Shown here: positions 35,556 through 45,387 of the stretch, piece by piece
How positions within the stretch are numbered: position 1 is the first letter of the stretch
Layout: each line of letters starts with the position of its first letter
Source of the DNA: JAVVEG01 sp032251455
GTDB lineage: Bacteria; Pseudomonadota; Gammaproteobacteria; Pseudomonadales; Pseudohongiellaceae
Assembly (NCBI GenBank): GCA_032251455.1
Contig: JAVVEG010000011.1
Location: 47,242 to 111,241 of the forward strand
Direction of reading: 5' to 3'
DNA: 64,000 bases
Program-made: the position numbers and the translations under genes
Notes under the pieces: model-generated
Told to the model about the DNA's origin: nothing
The model's input: the letters and a program-made list of their open reading frames with translations, nothing else
The model's database searches: none

Positions 35556-36302
35556 TCATGCCATGTACATTCCACCATTCACATGAATGGTTTCACCGGT
35601 AATATAAGCACCAGAGTTGGCTGCCAGAAAGGCGGCAACACTGGCAATTTCATCTGGTTTACCAAATCGTGCCAAAGGTATCTGGGCCTGCAACAATTCA
35701 ATTTGTTTCTCGCTCAGGGCACGAGTCATATCAGTATCGATAAACCCAGGGGCTATGGCATTGACAGTGATGCCTCGAGAGCCTATTTCTCGCGCCAATG
35801 AGCGGGTAAATCCTTCGATCGCGGCCTTGGAGGCAGCATAGTTGGTCTGGCCTGGATTGCCACTGGAAGCAACCACAGAGCTGATATTGATAATCCTGCC
35901 CCAACGCGCCCGGGTCATCCCTTTCAGGCAGGCCTTGCAGACCCGATACAGGGAGTTGAGATTGGTATTGATGACCTCACCCCACTCTTCTTCCTTCATT
36001 CGCATCAACAGATTGTCACGGGTAATCCCTGCATTGTTGACCAGAATAGCAGGAGTGTTGCCAAGGTCCTGGTCAATGGCTGTCATCAGGGCCGCCACAG
36101 AGTCGCTGGACGCCACATCCAGTTGATAACCACGGCCCTGGATACCCTGTTCGGCCAGATAGGCTGTTATGGCTTCAGCACCGCTCTTGCTGGTGGCCGT
36201 GCCAACCACAATAGCCTCATTTTGTCCCAGGCTGCAGGCAATGGCTTTGCCGATACCGCGGCTGGCACCTGTTATCAATGCAATTTTTCCAGCGTAGCTC
36301 AT
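35556..36302 (-). CDS. fabG: 3-oxoacyl-ACP reductase FabG
   Basis: A 248-residue short-chain dehydrogenase performing the NADPH-dependent first reduction of elongation. The cofactor loop is ITGASRGIGKAIA, the NNAG motif is present, and the catalytic Ser, Tyr and Lys are in NISSVVASSGNPGQTNYAASKAA. The C-terminus HVNGGMYMA is typical. It is 13 bases after fabD in the same operon. Confidence 0.96.
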   Translation of the reverse strand: MSYAGKIALITGASRGIGKAIACSLGQNEAIVVGTATSKSGAEAITAYLAEQGIQGRGYQLDVASSDSVAALMTAIDQDLGNTPAILVNNAGITRDNLLMRMKEEEWGEVINTNLNSLYRVCKACLKGMTRARWGRIINISSVVASSGNPGQTNYAASKAAIEGFTRSLAREIGSRGITVNAIAPGFIDTDMTRALSEKQIELLQAQIPLARFGKPDEIASVAAFLAANSGAYITGETIHVNGGMYMA

Positions 36303-36315
36303 CAGGAATCTCCGT

Positions 36316-37260
36316 TTATGCCTGGGTACGAATCAGGGACACCGCCTGCTGCAAGGCCTGACTGTCATCAATGCCAAGGCTTTCAAAACCTGGATCTATG
36401 CGTTTGATCAAACCGCACAGCACTCTCCCCGGACCACATTCTATAATTTGCAGGATACCTTTGTCGCGCATGTGCAGCATGGAATCAACCCATTGCACAG
36501 GCTGATAAAGTTGTTTCAACAGATTGGCTTTGATTTCATCTGGAATCTGGCTTGCCTGTCCATTGATATTCTGGATGACCGGTATGTCGGGCGATCTGAA
36601 AGTGATGTCATTCATGTCTTCAGCCAACCGTTCTGCCGCTGGCCGCATCAGGGCACAATGAGAGGGCACACTGACATTCAAGGGCAAGGCTCTTTTGGCC
36701 CCCGCTTCCTTGCAGGCAATTATGGCCTTTGCAACAGCTGCACTGGAACCGGCAATAACAGTCTGCCCAGGGGCATTGAAATTGGCGGCAGCCACCACCC
36801 CATCGGCAGCAGCTTCCTGACAGACCTTGGCAAGCAGATCATTGTCAAGGCCAAGAATTGCGGCCATGGCTCCAGTGCCCTCAGGCACAGCTTCCTGCAT
36901 ATAAATGCCTCTTTTGTTGACCAGGGCTATGGCTGCAGTGAAATCAAGCACACCCGCTGCCACCAGGGCTGAATATTCTCCCAGACTGTGACCGGCCAAC
37001 AATGCAGGTAAGGGATTGTCCTGATCACGCCATAGCCGCCAGAGTGCAATCGAGGCTGCAAGCAAGGCAGGTTGGGTGATGGCAGTCTGGTCAAGCTGCC
37101 CTTCCGGATTGTCCTGTGTGATTTTCCACAGATCACAACCCAGCACTTCAGACGCCTCGGCGAAAGTTGTCTTGATCAAGGGGTATTCAGTTGCCATCTC
37201 AGCCAGCATACCCTGTTTTTGAGAGCCTTGGCCGGGGAAAACAAAACCCAAATTGTTCAT
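36316..37260 (-). CDS. fabD: Malonyl-CoA-ACP transacylase
   Basis: A 314-residue acyltransferase moving malonyl from CoA to ACP. FVFPGQGSQKQGM opens the fold, the nucleophilic serine is in AGHSLGEYSALVAAG, and the catalytic histidine is in SVPSHCALMRP. It follows plsX by 43 bases. No fabH lies between plsX and fabD, unlike in E. coli but as in Pseudomonas. Confidence 0.96.
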   Translation of the reverse strand: MNNLGFVFPGQGSQKQGMLAEMATEYPLIKTTFAEASEVLGCDLWKITQDNPEGQLDQTAITQPALLAASIALWRLWRDQDNPLPALLAGHSLGEYSALVAAGVLDFTAAIALVNKRGIYMQEAVPEGTGAMAAILGLDNDLLAKVCQEAAADGVVAAANFNAPGQTVIAGSSAAVAKAIIACKEAGAKRALPLNVSVPSHCALMRPAAERLAEDMNDITFRSPDIPVIQNINGQASQIPDEIKANLLKQLYQPVQWVDSMLHMRDKGILQIIECGPGRVLCGLIKRIDPGFESLGIDDSQALQQAVSLIRTQA

Positions 37261-37303
37261 ATCTTTGCGTTCCTGTTAATCAAAAGAAAGAATCAAGGAA
37301 TTT

Positions 37304-38314
37304 TTAACTGGCGAAACCGGCGCCAATCAATCCCGGCAAACCCGCATCGATTTCCTGAACAGCTTGCCTGATCGCAGCCTGAAACCCTTCACTATCGGTA
37401 TTGCCATGGCTTTTGATCAGAATACCATCAAGGCCCACTACACTGGCACCATTGAACAGCGAGGGGTTGATTGTTTGTTGCAGTTCTTTGAACATTGAGG
37501 CGGTCAACAACGCCCTGCCGCGATTGATCAGATTGCGCCCGGCAATCTGCAACCAGAGAGCTTCGATGGCACGAACCACGCCGGCACTGGTTTTGATGGT
37601 GATATTGCCCGCGAAGCCATCACAGACGACAACATCAGCCTTGCCCGCAAACAGCTCGGCAGGCTCCAGATAACCAATGTAATCGATATCAGCTGATGTG
37701 CTCAGTACCTGGGCTGCAGTCTTGATAACCTCAGTTCCTTTATGAACTTCCGCGCCGATATTGAGTAAACCAAGCCTGGGTTTTCTTTGTAGTTGATATT
37801 GCGCGACTATTCCACCCATGCGGGCATAGGTAAGCAGATCCTGTGCGCTGCTGTTGATATGGGCGCCGACATCCAGCAGCAGACAAGAGCCTTGTGCCTG
37901 CAGATTGGGCAATGTGGCCATCATTGCCGGCCTTTCGATACCGGGTAGTGTCCTCAGCAGATGTCTACCTGCCATGATCAATGCGCCGGTATTACCGGCG
38001 CTGACACAGGCGTCGGCCCGTCCGTTGCGCACCATATCCACAGCCAGAAACAGGGATGAATTGCGGTGCCGACGGATGGCGTGCAGGGGGTTGACTTGAT
38101 TATCGAGATACTCTTCAGTGAAGAGGTATTCAATGCGTTCACTTTGCCGGGGATCATCCAGTTGCTGGATGCGCAACAGGGAGGCTTCATTACCTGCCAG
38201 GATAAACCGCAGCTCATCGTATTGCGCCAGTATTGCCATAACCGCAGGAATGGTCACGGAGGGACCGAAGTCACCTCCCATGACATCAATTGCTATGCAC
38301 TTGCCTGAGGACAA
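37304..38314 (-). CDS. plsX: Phosphate acyltransferase PlsX
   Basis: A 336-residue enzyme converting acyl-ACP to acyl-phosphate for PlsY in phospholipid synthesis. The start CIAIDVMGGDFGPSVTIPA is the family signature, and SAGNTGALIMAGRHLL and VCDGFAGNITIKTSAGV follow. The frame opens with a TTG at 38314, just two bases after the rpmF stop; no upstream ATG is available and the next ATG is inside the signature, so the TTG is taken. Translation is probably coupled to rpmF. Confidence 0.94.
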   Translation of the reverse strand: MSSGKCIAIDVMGGDFGPSVTIPAVMAILAQYDELRFILAGNEASLLRIQQLDDPRQSERIEYLFTEEYLDNQVNPLHAIRRHRNSSLFLAVDMVRNGRADACVSAGNTGALIMAGRHLLRTLPGIERPAMMATLPNLQAQGSCLLLDVGAHINSSAQDLLTYARMGGIVAQYQLQRKPRLGLLNIGAEVHKGTEVIKTAAQVLSTSADIDYIGYLEPAELFAGKADVVVCDGFAGNITIKTSAGVVRAIEALWLQIAGRNLINRGRALLTASMFKELQQTINPSLFNGASVVGLDGILIKSHGNTDSEGFQAAIRQAVQEIDAGLPGLIGAGFAS

Positions 38315-38316
38315 AT

Positions 38317-38496
38317 TTATTCGTCACCAAGATCGAGTACTTTTTTCCCTTTGTAAAATCCATCAGCTGTCATGTGATGACGCCTGTGTACTTCCCCACT
38401 GGTTTTGTCAGTGGCAAGTGTGGCTGAGGTCAGTGCGTCATGACTGCGGCGTTTGTCGCGTCGTGAACGGGAAACCTTATTCTGTTGAACGGCCAT
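38317..38496 (-). CDS. rpmF: 50S ribosomal protein bL32
   Basis: A short 59-residue gene. The translation [20 protein letters not shown] continues to [21 protein letters not shown] and ends KVLDLGDE, the standard bL32 pattern. It has no cysteines, so it is the zinc-independent form. It lies between yceD and plsX, its conserved place, and ends two bases before the plsX start codon. GAGCATCACC precedes the ATG with GAG as a weak binding site. Confidence 0.95.
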   Translation of the reverse strand: MAVQQNKVSRSRRDKRRSHDALTSATLATDKTSGEVHRRHHMTADGFYKGKKVLDLGDE

Positions 38497-38551
38497 GGTG
38501 ATGCTCCTCGATCAGTATCTATAAAAAACAGTTTGGGATTATATCCCTGGA

Positions 38552-39103
38552 TTACGGTTTGTCTTTCTGCTCCAGCAAAGACCTTAAATTCTCAAACGGT
38601 CCTGCCCTGCCCTGCATTGTCTCAGGGGAGGATGTCGGCGCTAGTTCTTCCAGCCGTGCCGGACCGGTACAATCATTCTCAGCATGATGTGCAACCAACG
38701 GCATGCACAGTAACAGCTGTTCAGTCAGCATTGCCCTGATATCAAGCAAGCCTTCGGAGAAAATGAAAGGTTCCAGTGTTTTTGGCAACTGCCTGGCCTG
38801 CTCATCACTTTCTATCAAGGCGATCAGGAAATCATCATGCAATGGTATCTGCAGGCTGCCAAGGCAACGCTGACACTCGACCCTGATATCGGTGGAGACG
38901 GAACCTGCAACAATACGACGATGATTTTCATCCCGATAAAATCTCAGTTGCGCATTCACGCTGCCGGAATCATCAACCAGGATTTCACATAAACGTTCCA
39001 GCATGGCTACCGGGATAATCCCGTTGATTTCCGCAGTCTGCGCGCACATCTTGCGTGCATCCAGCAATTGAGGAAGCAAAGACACTGTGCCTGGAACAGT
39101 CAT
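38552..39103 (-). CDS. yceD: YceD/DUF177 protein (23S rRNA accumulation)
   Basis: A 183-residue protein of the YceD family, encoded upstream of rpmF in most bacteria and required for 23S rRNA accumulation in some. The core RVECQRCLGSLQIPL with its CxxC and the downstream DIRAMLTEQLLLCMPLVAHH are diagnostic. I chose the ATG at 39103; the frame is open to 39280, but that part overlaps the rluC coding region. No maf-like gene lies beside it, unlike in E. coli. Confidence 0.9.
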   Translation of the reverse strand: MTVPGTVSLLPQLLDARKMCAQTAEINGIIPVAMLERLCEILVDDSGSVNAQLRFYRDENHRRIVAGSVSTDIRVECQRCLGSLQIPLHDDFLIALIESDEQARQLPKTLEPFIFSEGLLDIRAMLTEQLLLCMPLVAHHAENDCTGPARLEELAPTSSPETMQGRAGPFENLRSLLEQKDKP

Positions 39104-39165
39104 AGGCGCGCAATAATAGGGGCTGGAAGTGATTCTGTCAAAAAAATCTGTTACCTGGTGCAATT

Positions 39166-40101
39166 TTACTGTTGCAGACGGGTAATCAAATCTTGCATGG
39201 CAGGGCCCATTGGTGCGTTGATACAGATCTGCTGTTCGTTGTCCGGGAGAGCAAACAGCAATGACTCGGCATGCAGGCACAGGCGCTTGACTGGCATCAA
39301 GCGAGAGGACACTTTTTGGGTATAACGATCATCACCAATAATGGCGTGCCCTGCATACTGGCAATGAACCCTGATTTGATGGGTTCGACCTGTTTCAGGC
39401 ATGACTTGAAGCAAGGTGCAGTCACTGAACCGTTGCAGTACCTTGAAATGCGTCAAGGCAGGTTTCCCTGATGAGTCCACCCTGACCCGTTTTTCAGTCT
39501 CGTCCAAAGTATCCTTGCGCAGCGCGACCTCAATTTTTTTTACGTGATCAGGCCATTGTCCTGCGACCAAGGCCTGATAAACTTTTTTTGTAGTTTTAGC
39601 TTTAAATTGATCCTGTAAGAACTTGAGTGAATTATAGTTTTTTGTTATTAACAGGCAGCCAGTTGTCGCCTTGTCCAAGCGATGCACCAACTCCAGGGCC
39701 TCTCCCTCCGGGCGCATTTGGCGCAAGGCCTCAATCAGACCCAGCTGCGCGCCAGAACCTGCATGAACAGCAAGCCCCTGCGGTTTGTTCAAAACCAGAA
39801 TATTCTCATCTTCATAGAGTACGGCATTGGACAGAATCTCGACCAAACCAGCACTGGGAGCCGGCACCACGGCACGATCAGCCAGCTGCACGGGGGCCAC
39901 CCGCAAAAGATCTCCAGCATGTACCCGGGTGTCCGCCTTGATCCTCTTTTTATTCAGGCGGATAGCCCCTTTGCGCAACATTCGATACAAGTGCGATCGG
40001 GGTACGCCCTTGAGGCGACTCAGCAGGAAATTATCAACTCGTTGATTATCGGATTCAGACGACACTTCAAAAAAACGAACGAGCTGTTCTCTGGTACTCA
40101 T
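39166..40101 (-). CDS. rluC: 23S rRNA pseudouridine synthase RluC
   Basis: A 311-residue RluA-family enzyme making pseudouridines 955, 2504 and 2580 in 23S rRNA. It has an N-terminal S4 domain (QRVDNFLLSRLKGVPRSHLYRMLRKGAIRLN) and a catalytic domain with the Asp motif in LVHRLDKATTGCLL. GRTHQIRVHCQYAGHAIIGDDRY is the C-terminal signature. The ATG at 40101 matches family starts; the frame open to 40269 overlaps the divergent argS start. Its place before yceD-rpmF supports RluC over RluD. Confidence 0.92.
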   Translation of the reverse strand: MSTREQLVRFFEVSSESDNQRVDNFLLSRLKGVPRSHLYRMLRKGAIRLNKKRIKADTRVHAGDLLRVAPVQLADRAVVPAPSAGLVEILSNAVLYEDENILVLNKPQGLAVHAGSGAQLGLIEALRQMRPEGEALELVHRLDKATTGCLLITKNYNSLKFLQDQFKAKTTKKVYQALVAGQWPDHVKKIEVALRKDTLDETEKRVRVDSSGKPALTHFKVLQRFSDCTLLQVMPETGRTHQIRVHCQYAGHAIIGDDRYTQKVSSRLMPVKRLCLHAESLLFALPDNEQQICINAPMGPAMQDLITRLQQ

Positions 40102-40213
40102 AGGGAGTCTGTTGCAGCTGAGGTGAGCGGGAATTATAGCAAGTCTGAACTGATCCAACATTGAATAGTGTACAATTCCGCCCTTGATTGAACACAGGAT
40201 ACGGGAATTACGC

Positions 40214-41950
40214 ATGTTGACCATCCGACAAACACTGGAAAACCTGTTGAGCTCAGTAATTGCTGACATAAGCGGGATTGCTGACAGCCCTGCCCTGGTG
40301 ATCCCGTCATCACGACAGGAATTCGGCGATTACCAGGCCAACGGCGTCATGTCCCTGGCCAAGCGCATGGCCTGCAAACCCAGAGACCTGGCTCAGAGGA
40401 TTGTCTCTGCCATACCGGCTCATCCCTTATTGGCCAAGGCAGAAGTCGCAGGGCCGGGTTTTATCAATCTGTTTTTGGCAGAAGCAGAGCTATGCGATAG
40501 ATTGCTCGCCTTGTCTGAAAAACCAGAAAATCTCGTTGTCAGAACCACGACACCCAAACGTATCGTGGTTGATTATTCAAGCCCCAATCTAGCCAAGGAA
40601 ATGCATGTCGGCCATCTGCGCGGCACCATTATCGGTGACTGTCTTGCCCGTGTCCTCGAAGCCAGTGGACACAGTGTCATCCGGCAGAACCATGTGGGTG
40701 ACTGGGGCACGCAATTTGGCATGCTCATAGCTCATATGGAATCGCTGCAACAGGAAGGAGCTGATCCTGGCGCCTCGCTCAGTGATCTTGAACTCTTTTA
40801 CCGACAGGCCAAGCAGCGTTTTGACCTGGATCAGGATTTTGCGACAACCGCCAGACAATACGTCGTCAAATTACAGCAAGGTGATAAACGATGTCTTGAA
40901 ATCTGGCAACATTTCATCAATGAATCTCTGCACCACTGCGAAGAAATTTATAAGTTGCTCAATGTCAATTTACAGCGCAAGGATTTGCGACCTGAAAGTT
41001 TCTACAATGATGAGCTGCCCAAAGTAGTTGCCTTATTGGCAGAAAAGAACCTGTTGCAGGAATCCGAGGGGGCAAAATGCGTCTTTGCAGAAGGGTTCAC
41101 TGGCAAGGACGGTTCACCATTACCCACTATTGTGCAAAAACAGGATGGCGGTTACCTGTATGCCACCACTGACCTGGCAGCCGTTGCTTTTCGTTGTACG
41201 CAATTAAGTGCCGAACGCATCCTGTATGTTGTCGATGCCCGGCAAAGCCTGCATTTTCAACAACTGTTTGCCATAGCCCGCATGGCACAACTGGCAGGTC
41301 CAGAATGCAGTCTGGAGCATATTGCCTATGGCACCATGATGGGAGCAGACGGCAGACCATTCAAAACCCGAAGTGGCGATACGGTCAAGCTCAAGGAACT
41401 GTTGGAAGAATCGATACGTCGTGCCCATGCTCTGCTCACCGAGAAAAATTCGGTTCTGGATGAAGCAAGCCGTGCCGTAGTGGCAGAAAAAGTCGGCATC
41501 GCTGCGGTAAAGTACTCTGATCTGGCCAAAAACAGAACAAGCGACTATGTGTTTGACTGGAACAGCATGCTGTCATTCGAAGGCAATACCGCACCCTACA
41601 TGCTGTATGCCTATGCCCGTATCCGCAGCATACTGCGTAAAGCCAGGGTACAAGCCGGGGCTAGCGATGCAATCCTGTTGCAGGCGCAGGAGGAACGTCA
41701 ATTGGCCGTGAAACTGCTCCAGTTTTCGGAGGCAGTCCACGCAGTAGCCACAGAATGCTATCCAAATTATCTGTGCCAATACCTTTACGAACTGGCAGGT
41801 TTATTCATGCGCTTCTATGAGAACTGCCCGATTCTGAAAACTGAAGATAAGCAGATACGAAACAGCAGATTGAAGCTGGCTGATCTTACTGCAAAGACCT
41901 TGCAGCAGGGACTTGATCTACTGGGTATCGAAACGCTGGAGCAGATGTAG
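40214..41950 (+). CDS. argS: Arginyl-tRNA synthetase
   Basis: A 578-residue class I synthetase. The N-terminal Add1 domain spans about 1-110, and the HIGH site is NLAKEMHVGHLRGT. As in most ArgRS proteins the KMSKS loop is degenerate (PFKTRSGDTVKL). The C-terminal helical anticodon domain contains YAYARIRSILRKA. GGGAA lies 8 bases before the ATG at 40214; a TTG at 40184 in frame is less likely. TACAAT at 40171-40176 could be its -10. It is divergent from rluC and convergent with htpG. Confidence 0.96.
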   Translation: MLTIRQTLENLLSSVIADISGIADSPALVIPSSRQEFGDYQANGVMSLAKRMACKPRDLAQRIVSAIPAHPLLAKAEVAGPGFINLFLAEAELCDRLLALSEKPENLVVRTTTPKRIVVDYSSPNLAKEMHVGHLRGTIIGDCLARVLEASGHSVIRQNHVGDWGTQFGMLIAHMESLQQEGADPGASLSDLELFYRQAKQRFDLDQDFATTARQYVVKLQQGDKRCLEIWQHFINESLHHCEEIYKLLNVNLQRKDLRPESFYNDELPKVVALLAEKNLLQESEGAKCVFAEGFTGKDGSPLPTIVQKQDGGYLYATTDLAAVAFRCTQLSAERILYVVDARQSLHFQQLFAIARMAQLAGPECSLEHIAYGTMMGADGRPFKTRSGDTVKLKELLEESIRRAHALLTEKNSVLDEASRAVVAEKVGIAAVKYSDLAKNRTSDYVFDWNSMLSFEGNTAPYMLYAYARIRSILRKARVQAGASDAILLQAQEERQLAVKLLQFSEAVHAVATECYPNYLCQYLYELAGLFMRFYENCPILKTEDKQIRNSRLKLADLTAKTLQQGLDLLGIETLEQM

Positions 41951-41951
41951 A

Positions 41952-41976
41952 CCTGCAGGTCACGATGACTTGCAGG
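41952..41976. terminator. Hairpin between argS and htpG
   Basis: CCTGCAGGTCA and TGACTTGCAGG pair over 11 bases with one mismatch around a CGA loop, starting two bases after the argS stop. It sits between convergent genes, so it could end both; no U-run follows. Confidence 0.4.
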
Positions 41977-42010
41977 CCTGCATGTTGCCTTTGGCCTTAT
42001 GCACGGATTA

Positions 42011-43927
42011 CTACTGACTGAGCTCCAGCAGGAGCTTATTCAGTTTGCGCGTGAATTGCGAAGGATCATCCAGGGCCCTGCCCTCAGCAAGACTGGCTTG
42101 ATCAAAAACAATCGAAGCCAAATCAGCAAACCGCTCTTCATCCTGCTCCTTATCCAGTTTAACAATCAAAGGATGCTCAGGGTTGATCTCGAAAATAGGC
42201 TTGCTCTCTGGAATTGCCTGTCCGCTGGCTTCCATAATCTTGCGCATTTGCAGCCCCATATCCTGCTCATCAATGGCCAGGCAGGCAGGTGAATCAGTCA
42301 GGCGATGTGTAACCCGAACCTGTTTGACCTGTTCGCCTAGCGTGGCGGTGATGCGCTCTACCAGCGGTTTGAATTCCTGTTCCACCTTCTCCTGCTTTTC
42401 TTTCTCATCCTGATCTGCGAGTTTGCCAAGGTCCAATGCGCCCCGGGTGATGTCCTGCAGTTGCTTGCCATCAAATTCATTCAGGTGGCTGACCAGCCAT
42501 TCATCGATACGATCAGACAGCAGCAGCACTTCAATTCCTTTCTTGCGGAAAATTTCCAGATGCGGGCTGTTCTTGGCTGCCTTCCAGGATTCTGCAACTA
42601 CGTAGTAGATTTTATCCTGTTCGGGTTTCATCCGGGTGACATAGTCTTCCAGCGATTGATCCTGAACTTCGGTATCTGTCTCGGTACTGCTGAACAGCAA
42701 TAAACCGGCTATGGTTTCCCTATTGGTGAAATCCTCAGCTGGCCCCTCTTTCATCACCTGACCAAATTCTTTCCAGAATTTGGCATATTTCTCTTTATCT
42801 TTGCTTTTCAGCTTGCCCAGCATATCCAATGCTCTTTTCGTCAGGGCACTGCGCATGGTGTCTACGACAGGATCTTTTTGCAGGATTTCACGCGATACAT
42901 TCAGGGAAATATCATTTGAATCCACCACCCCTTTGATGAAACGCAGGTATAAAGGCATGAATTGTTCAGCATCATCCATGATGAAAACACGTTGCACATA
43001 CAGCTTGAGCCCACGTGCACCATCACGATTCCAGAGATCGAAGGGGGCTCTGCCGGGGACATACAATAAACTGGTGTATTCAAGCTTACCTTCAACCTTG
43101 TTGTGACTCCAAATGAGCGGATCTTCGAAATCATGGGAAACGTGCTTGTAAAACTCCTTGTATTCTTCCTCCTTTATTTCAGTTCGTGGCCGTGTCCACA
43201 TAGCCTGGGCTGTATTGACTGCCTCATACTCGGGAGACTCCACTTTGGTTTCTTCATCCTGCTCCTCATTGGGATAGGATATTTTTTCCATAAGAACAGG
43301 AATGGAAATATGATCCGCATATTTTTTGACGATATTCCTCAGTCTGTAACTTTCGGAAAATTCTTTTTCCTCTTCACGCAGATGAAGAACAACCGTGGTT
43401 CCACGGTTTGGTTTTTCCAGGGTTTCGATACTGTAATCTGATTCACCTGTGGACACCCAGCGCACACCTTCAGCGGCTGCTGCACCGGCCTTGCGTGTCA
43501 AGACTTCGACCTGACGGGCAACAATAAAAGCCGAGTAAAAACCGACTCCGAATTGTCCTATCAGTCTGGAATCCTTTTTCTGGTCCCCAGTCAGGGACTG
43601 TAAGAATTGTGCTGTCCCGGATTTGGCGATGGTGCCGAGATTGCTGATCACCTCTTCGCGGGTCATGCCGATGCCATTGTCACTGATACTTATTGTGCCA
43701 GCGTCCTTGTCGACATCTATCCGCACGTTCAGTTCTGAATCATTTTCATAAAGATCCGGATTGGATAACGCTTCAAAGCGAAGTTTGTCTGCCGCATCCG
43801 ATGCGTTGGAAATTAATTCCCGCAGGAAAACCTCCTTGTTGCTGTACAAGGAATGAATCATGAGATGAAGCAATTGTTTTGCTTCAGTTTCAAACCCTCG
43901 AGTTTCCTTTTTTTCCTTTGTTGCCAT
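42011..43927 (-). CDS. htpG: Molecular chaperone HtpG (Hsp90)
   Basis: A 638-residue Hsp90 homologue. The N-terminal GHKL ATPase shows [30 protein letters not shown] and [14 protein letters not shown]. The middle domain contains the catalytic-loop Arg in [11 protein letters not shown], and the C-terminal dimerisation region follows. It is likely heat-inducible, but no sigma-32 site was identified with confidence. A terminator for the upstream TonB operon lies 28 bases before its start, so it is a separate unit. Confidence 0.97.
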   Translation of the reverse strand: MATKEKKETRGFETEAKQLLHLMIHSLYSNKEVFLRELISNASDAADKLRFEALSNPDLYENDSELNVRIDVDKDAGTISISDNGIGMTREEVISNLGTIAKSGTAQFLQSLTGDQKKDSRLIGQFGVGFYSAFIVARQVEVLTRKAGAAAAEGVRWVSTGESDYSIETLEKPNRGTTVVLHLREEEKEFSESYRLRNIVKKYADHISIPVLMEKISYPNEEQDEETKVESPEYEAVNTAQAMWTRPRTEIKEEEYKEFYKHVSHDFEDPLIWSHNKVEGKLEYTSLLYVPGRAPFDLWNRDGARGLKLYVQRVFIMDDAEQFMPLYLRFIKGVVDSNDISLNVSREILQKDPVVDTMRSALTKRALDMLGKLKSKDKEKYAKFWKEFGQVMKEGPAEDFTNRETIAGLLLFSSTETDTEVQDQSLEDYVTRMKPEQDKIYYVVAESWKAAKNSPHLEIFRKKGIEVLLLSDRIDEWLVSHLNEFDGKQLQDITRGALDLGKLADQDEKEKQEKVEQEFKPLVERITATLGEQVKQVRVTHRLTDSPACLAIDEQDMGLQMRKIMEASGQAIPESKPIFEINPEHPLIVKLDKEQDEERFADLASIVFDQASLAEGRALDDPSQFTRKLNKLLLELSQ

Positions 43928-43954
43928 ATGCTCAACCCTTAATTTTGATACTCA

Positions 43955-43989
43955 TAAAAAAACCCGTTTATCTGGGAAGATAACCGGGT
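43955..43989 (-). terminator. Intrinsic terminator of the TonB-system operon
   Basis: On the minus strand an 11-base stem (ACCCGGTTATC against GATAAACGGGT, one mismatch) with a 6-base loop is followed by a run of seven T. It lies about 40 bases after the TPR gene stop and before htpG, separating the two units. Confidence 0.8.
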
Positions 43990-44031
43990 CTTTTATGGGG
44001 TTTGACGTGTGCTTTTTCAAGCACTGTTCAA

Positions 44032-45387
44032 TCAGGATCGGTAGAAATCAATCGCATCCGCTTTGCGTCTGTCGAGATTTTCCCTGCGAGCCTTGCTGTT
44101 TTCTATGAAAGTGAGCAGCTGACTGGCATTATTATTACCGAGGCGTTGAGCTTCACGAGCAGCCTGTCTGGCTCCCTCAAAATCTTCAATTTCAAGCAAT
44201 GCTCGGGCGAGAAACAGATTGGCATCATCAGGATCATCCAGATTGCCTCGTTGCAGGGCGAGTTTGCTGGCTTCAGCTGCTTCTTTATAATCATGCTTCA
44301 GATAGTAAATATAGCCGAGATAGTCGTAACCGTTGCCAGTTTCATCAAGCTCTGCTGCCTTACGGGCAGGAATAACCGCCTCGTCATATTCGTTTGCCAT
44401 CAGATACATTTGCGTCAAGCGTTCAAAAGTATCGAAATCCTCTTCAACAATCCCTGCGGCTATGCCCGCCTCAAGTACTTTGGCGCCCTTGTAAGGAGCA
44501 TCTATACCGGCAAGTGATTGTGCCAGGTTCATATACTCCGCTTCACTGGCCATATAACCCTTGGCAAAAGTCAGACCCAGGGTTTCGATGCGGTTCTTGT
44601 CATCATCGAGCATGCCATAGATTGCAGCCAGATTACGCCAGTCCGCGGGTTCATCAAACAATGCCACCATTTCCTTGGTTGTGATGAGGGCGTTGGGGTA
44701 GTCTTCCATTTCAATGTACATGACATTGAGCAAACCATAGACGTTACGAGGAACTTCCCTGCCTTCAGCACGAACTATCTCCATGTGATCAAGCACGTAG
44801 GGAATGGCCTGCTGAAACTGCTCCAGGTTGAAATGTCCATTGGCCAATTGCAGAAATACATTGGCACTTTCCTCCTCTGAAATCTCCCGCCACTGGCTCA
44901 GAGCATCAATGGAGTCCTGCCAGCGCTCCTCTCCGGCATAAAGATTACCCAAGGCCTGCAGGGCACGTTGTCGCATTTCCACACGAAGATTTTCAATGGT
45001 CAACATGCGTTCGAAAGTCAGCAAAGCCTGCTCGATATTATCGGTATTCAGATAATAGTTTGTATAGAAATTAAGCAAAGTTGCCTTTTCGAAATCATTC
45101 AAGGAATTATAGCGCTCGTTGAGTCTATCCAGCTCTATTTTGGCGCGTTCATAATTAGGCTCCTTCGTTTCATCTTCAGGGCTCAGGAGCTCCTGAATCG
45201 AGGAAATATCCCGGAACATACGCTCTGACAGTACTTCAGAGGAACGAGTGGGTGGTGGTTGTCTGCGCTCATTATCATTTTGAGCTAACGTATAGGAACT
45301 AAAACTCAAAGCTACAGCGCAGACACCAACCAGAATCAGACCGTGAAGTACAGCTTCAAGTCGAGTAAAAGAAAGGAATCCCCTCAT
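44032..45387 (-). CDS. TPR-repeat protein of the TonB2-like operon
   Basis: A 451-residue exported protein. It has a signal or anchor at about residues 13-36 (LHGLILVGVCAVALSFSSYTLAQ), then successive helical pairs of TPR type, e.g. QALLTFERMLTIENL, QALGNLYAGEERWQDSIDAL and YNSLNDFEKATLLNFYTNYYL. Such proteins end TonB2/TtpC operons and probably help couple the complex to transporters. It overlaps tonB by four bases. No enzymatic motif is visible. Confidence 0.82.
   Translation of the reverse strand: MRGFLSFTRLEAVLHGLILVGVCAVALSFSSYTLAQNDNERRQPPPTRSSEVLSERMFRDISSIQELLSPEDETKEPNYERAKIELDRLNERYNSLNDFEKATLLNFYTNYYLNTDNIEQALLTFERMLTIENLRVEMRQRALQALGNLYAGEERWQDSIDALSQWREISEEESANVFLQLANGHFNLEQFQQAIPYVLDHMEIVRAEGREVPRNVYGLLNVMYIEMEDYPNALITTKEMVALFDEPADWRNLAAIYGMLDDDKNRIETLGLTFAKGYMASEAEYMNLAQSLAGIDAPYKGAKVLEAGIAAGIVEEDFDTFERLTQMYLMANEYDEAVIPARKAAELDETGNGYDYLGYIYYLKHDYKEAAEASKLALQRGNLDDPDDANLFLARALLEIEDFEGARQAAREAQRLGNNNASQLLTFIENSKARRENLDRRKADAIDFYRS

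Noticed and set aside
41341..41400. Missing KMSKS in ArgRS as a sign of a broken gene
   Set aside because: Most arginyl-tRNA synthetases have a degenerate loop here; all other motifs and length are normal.
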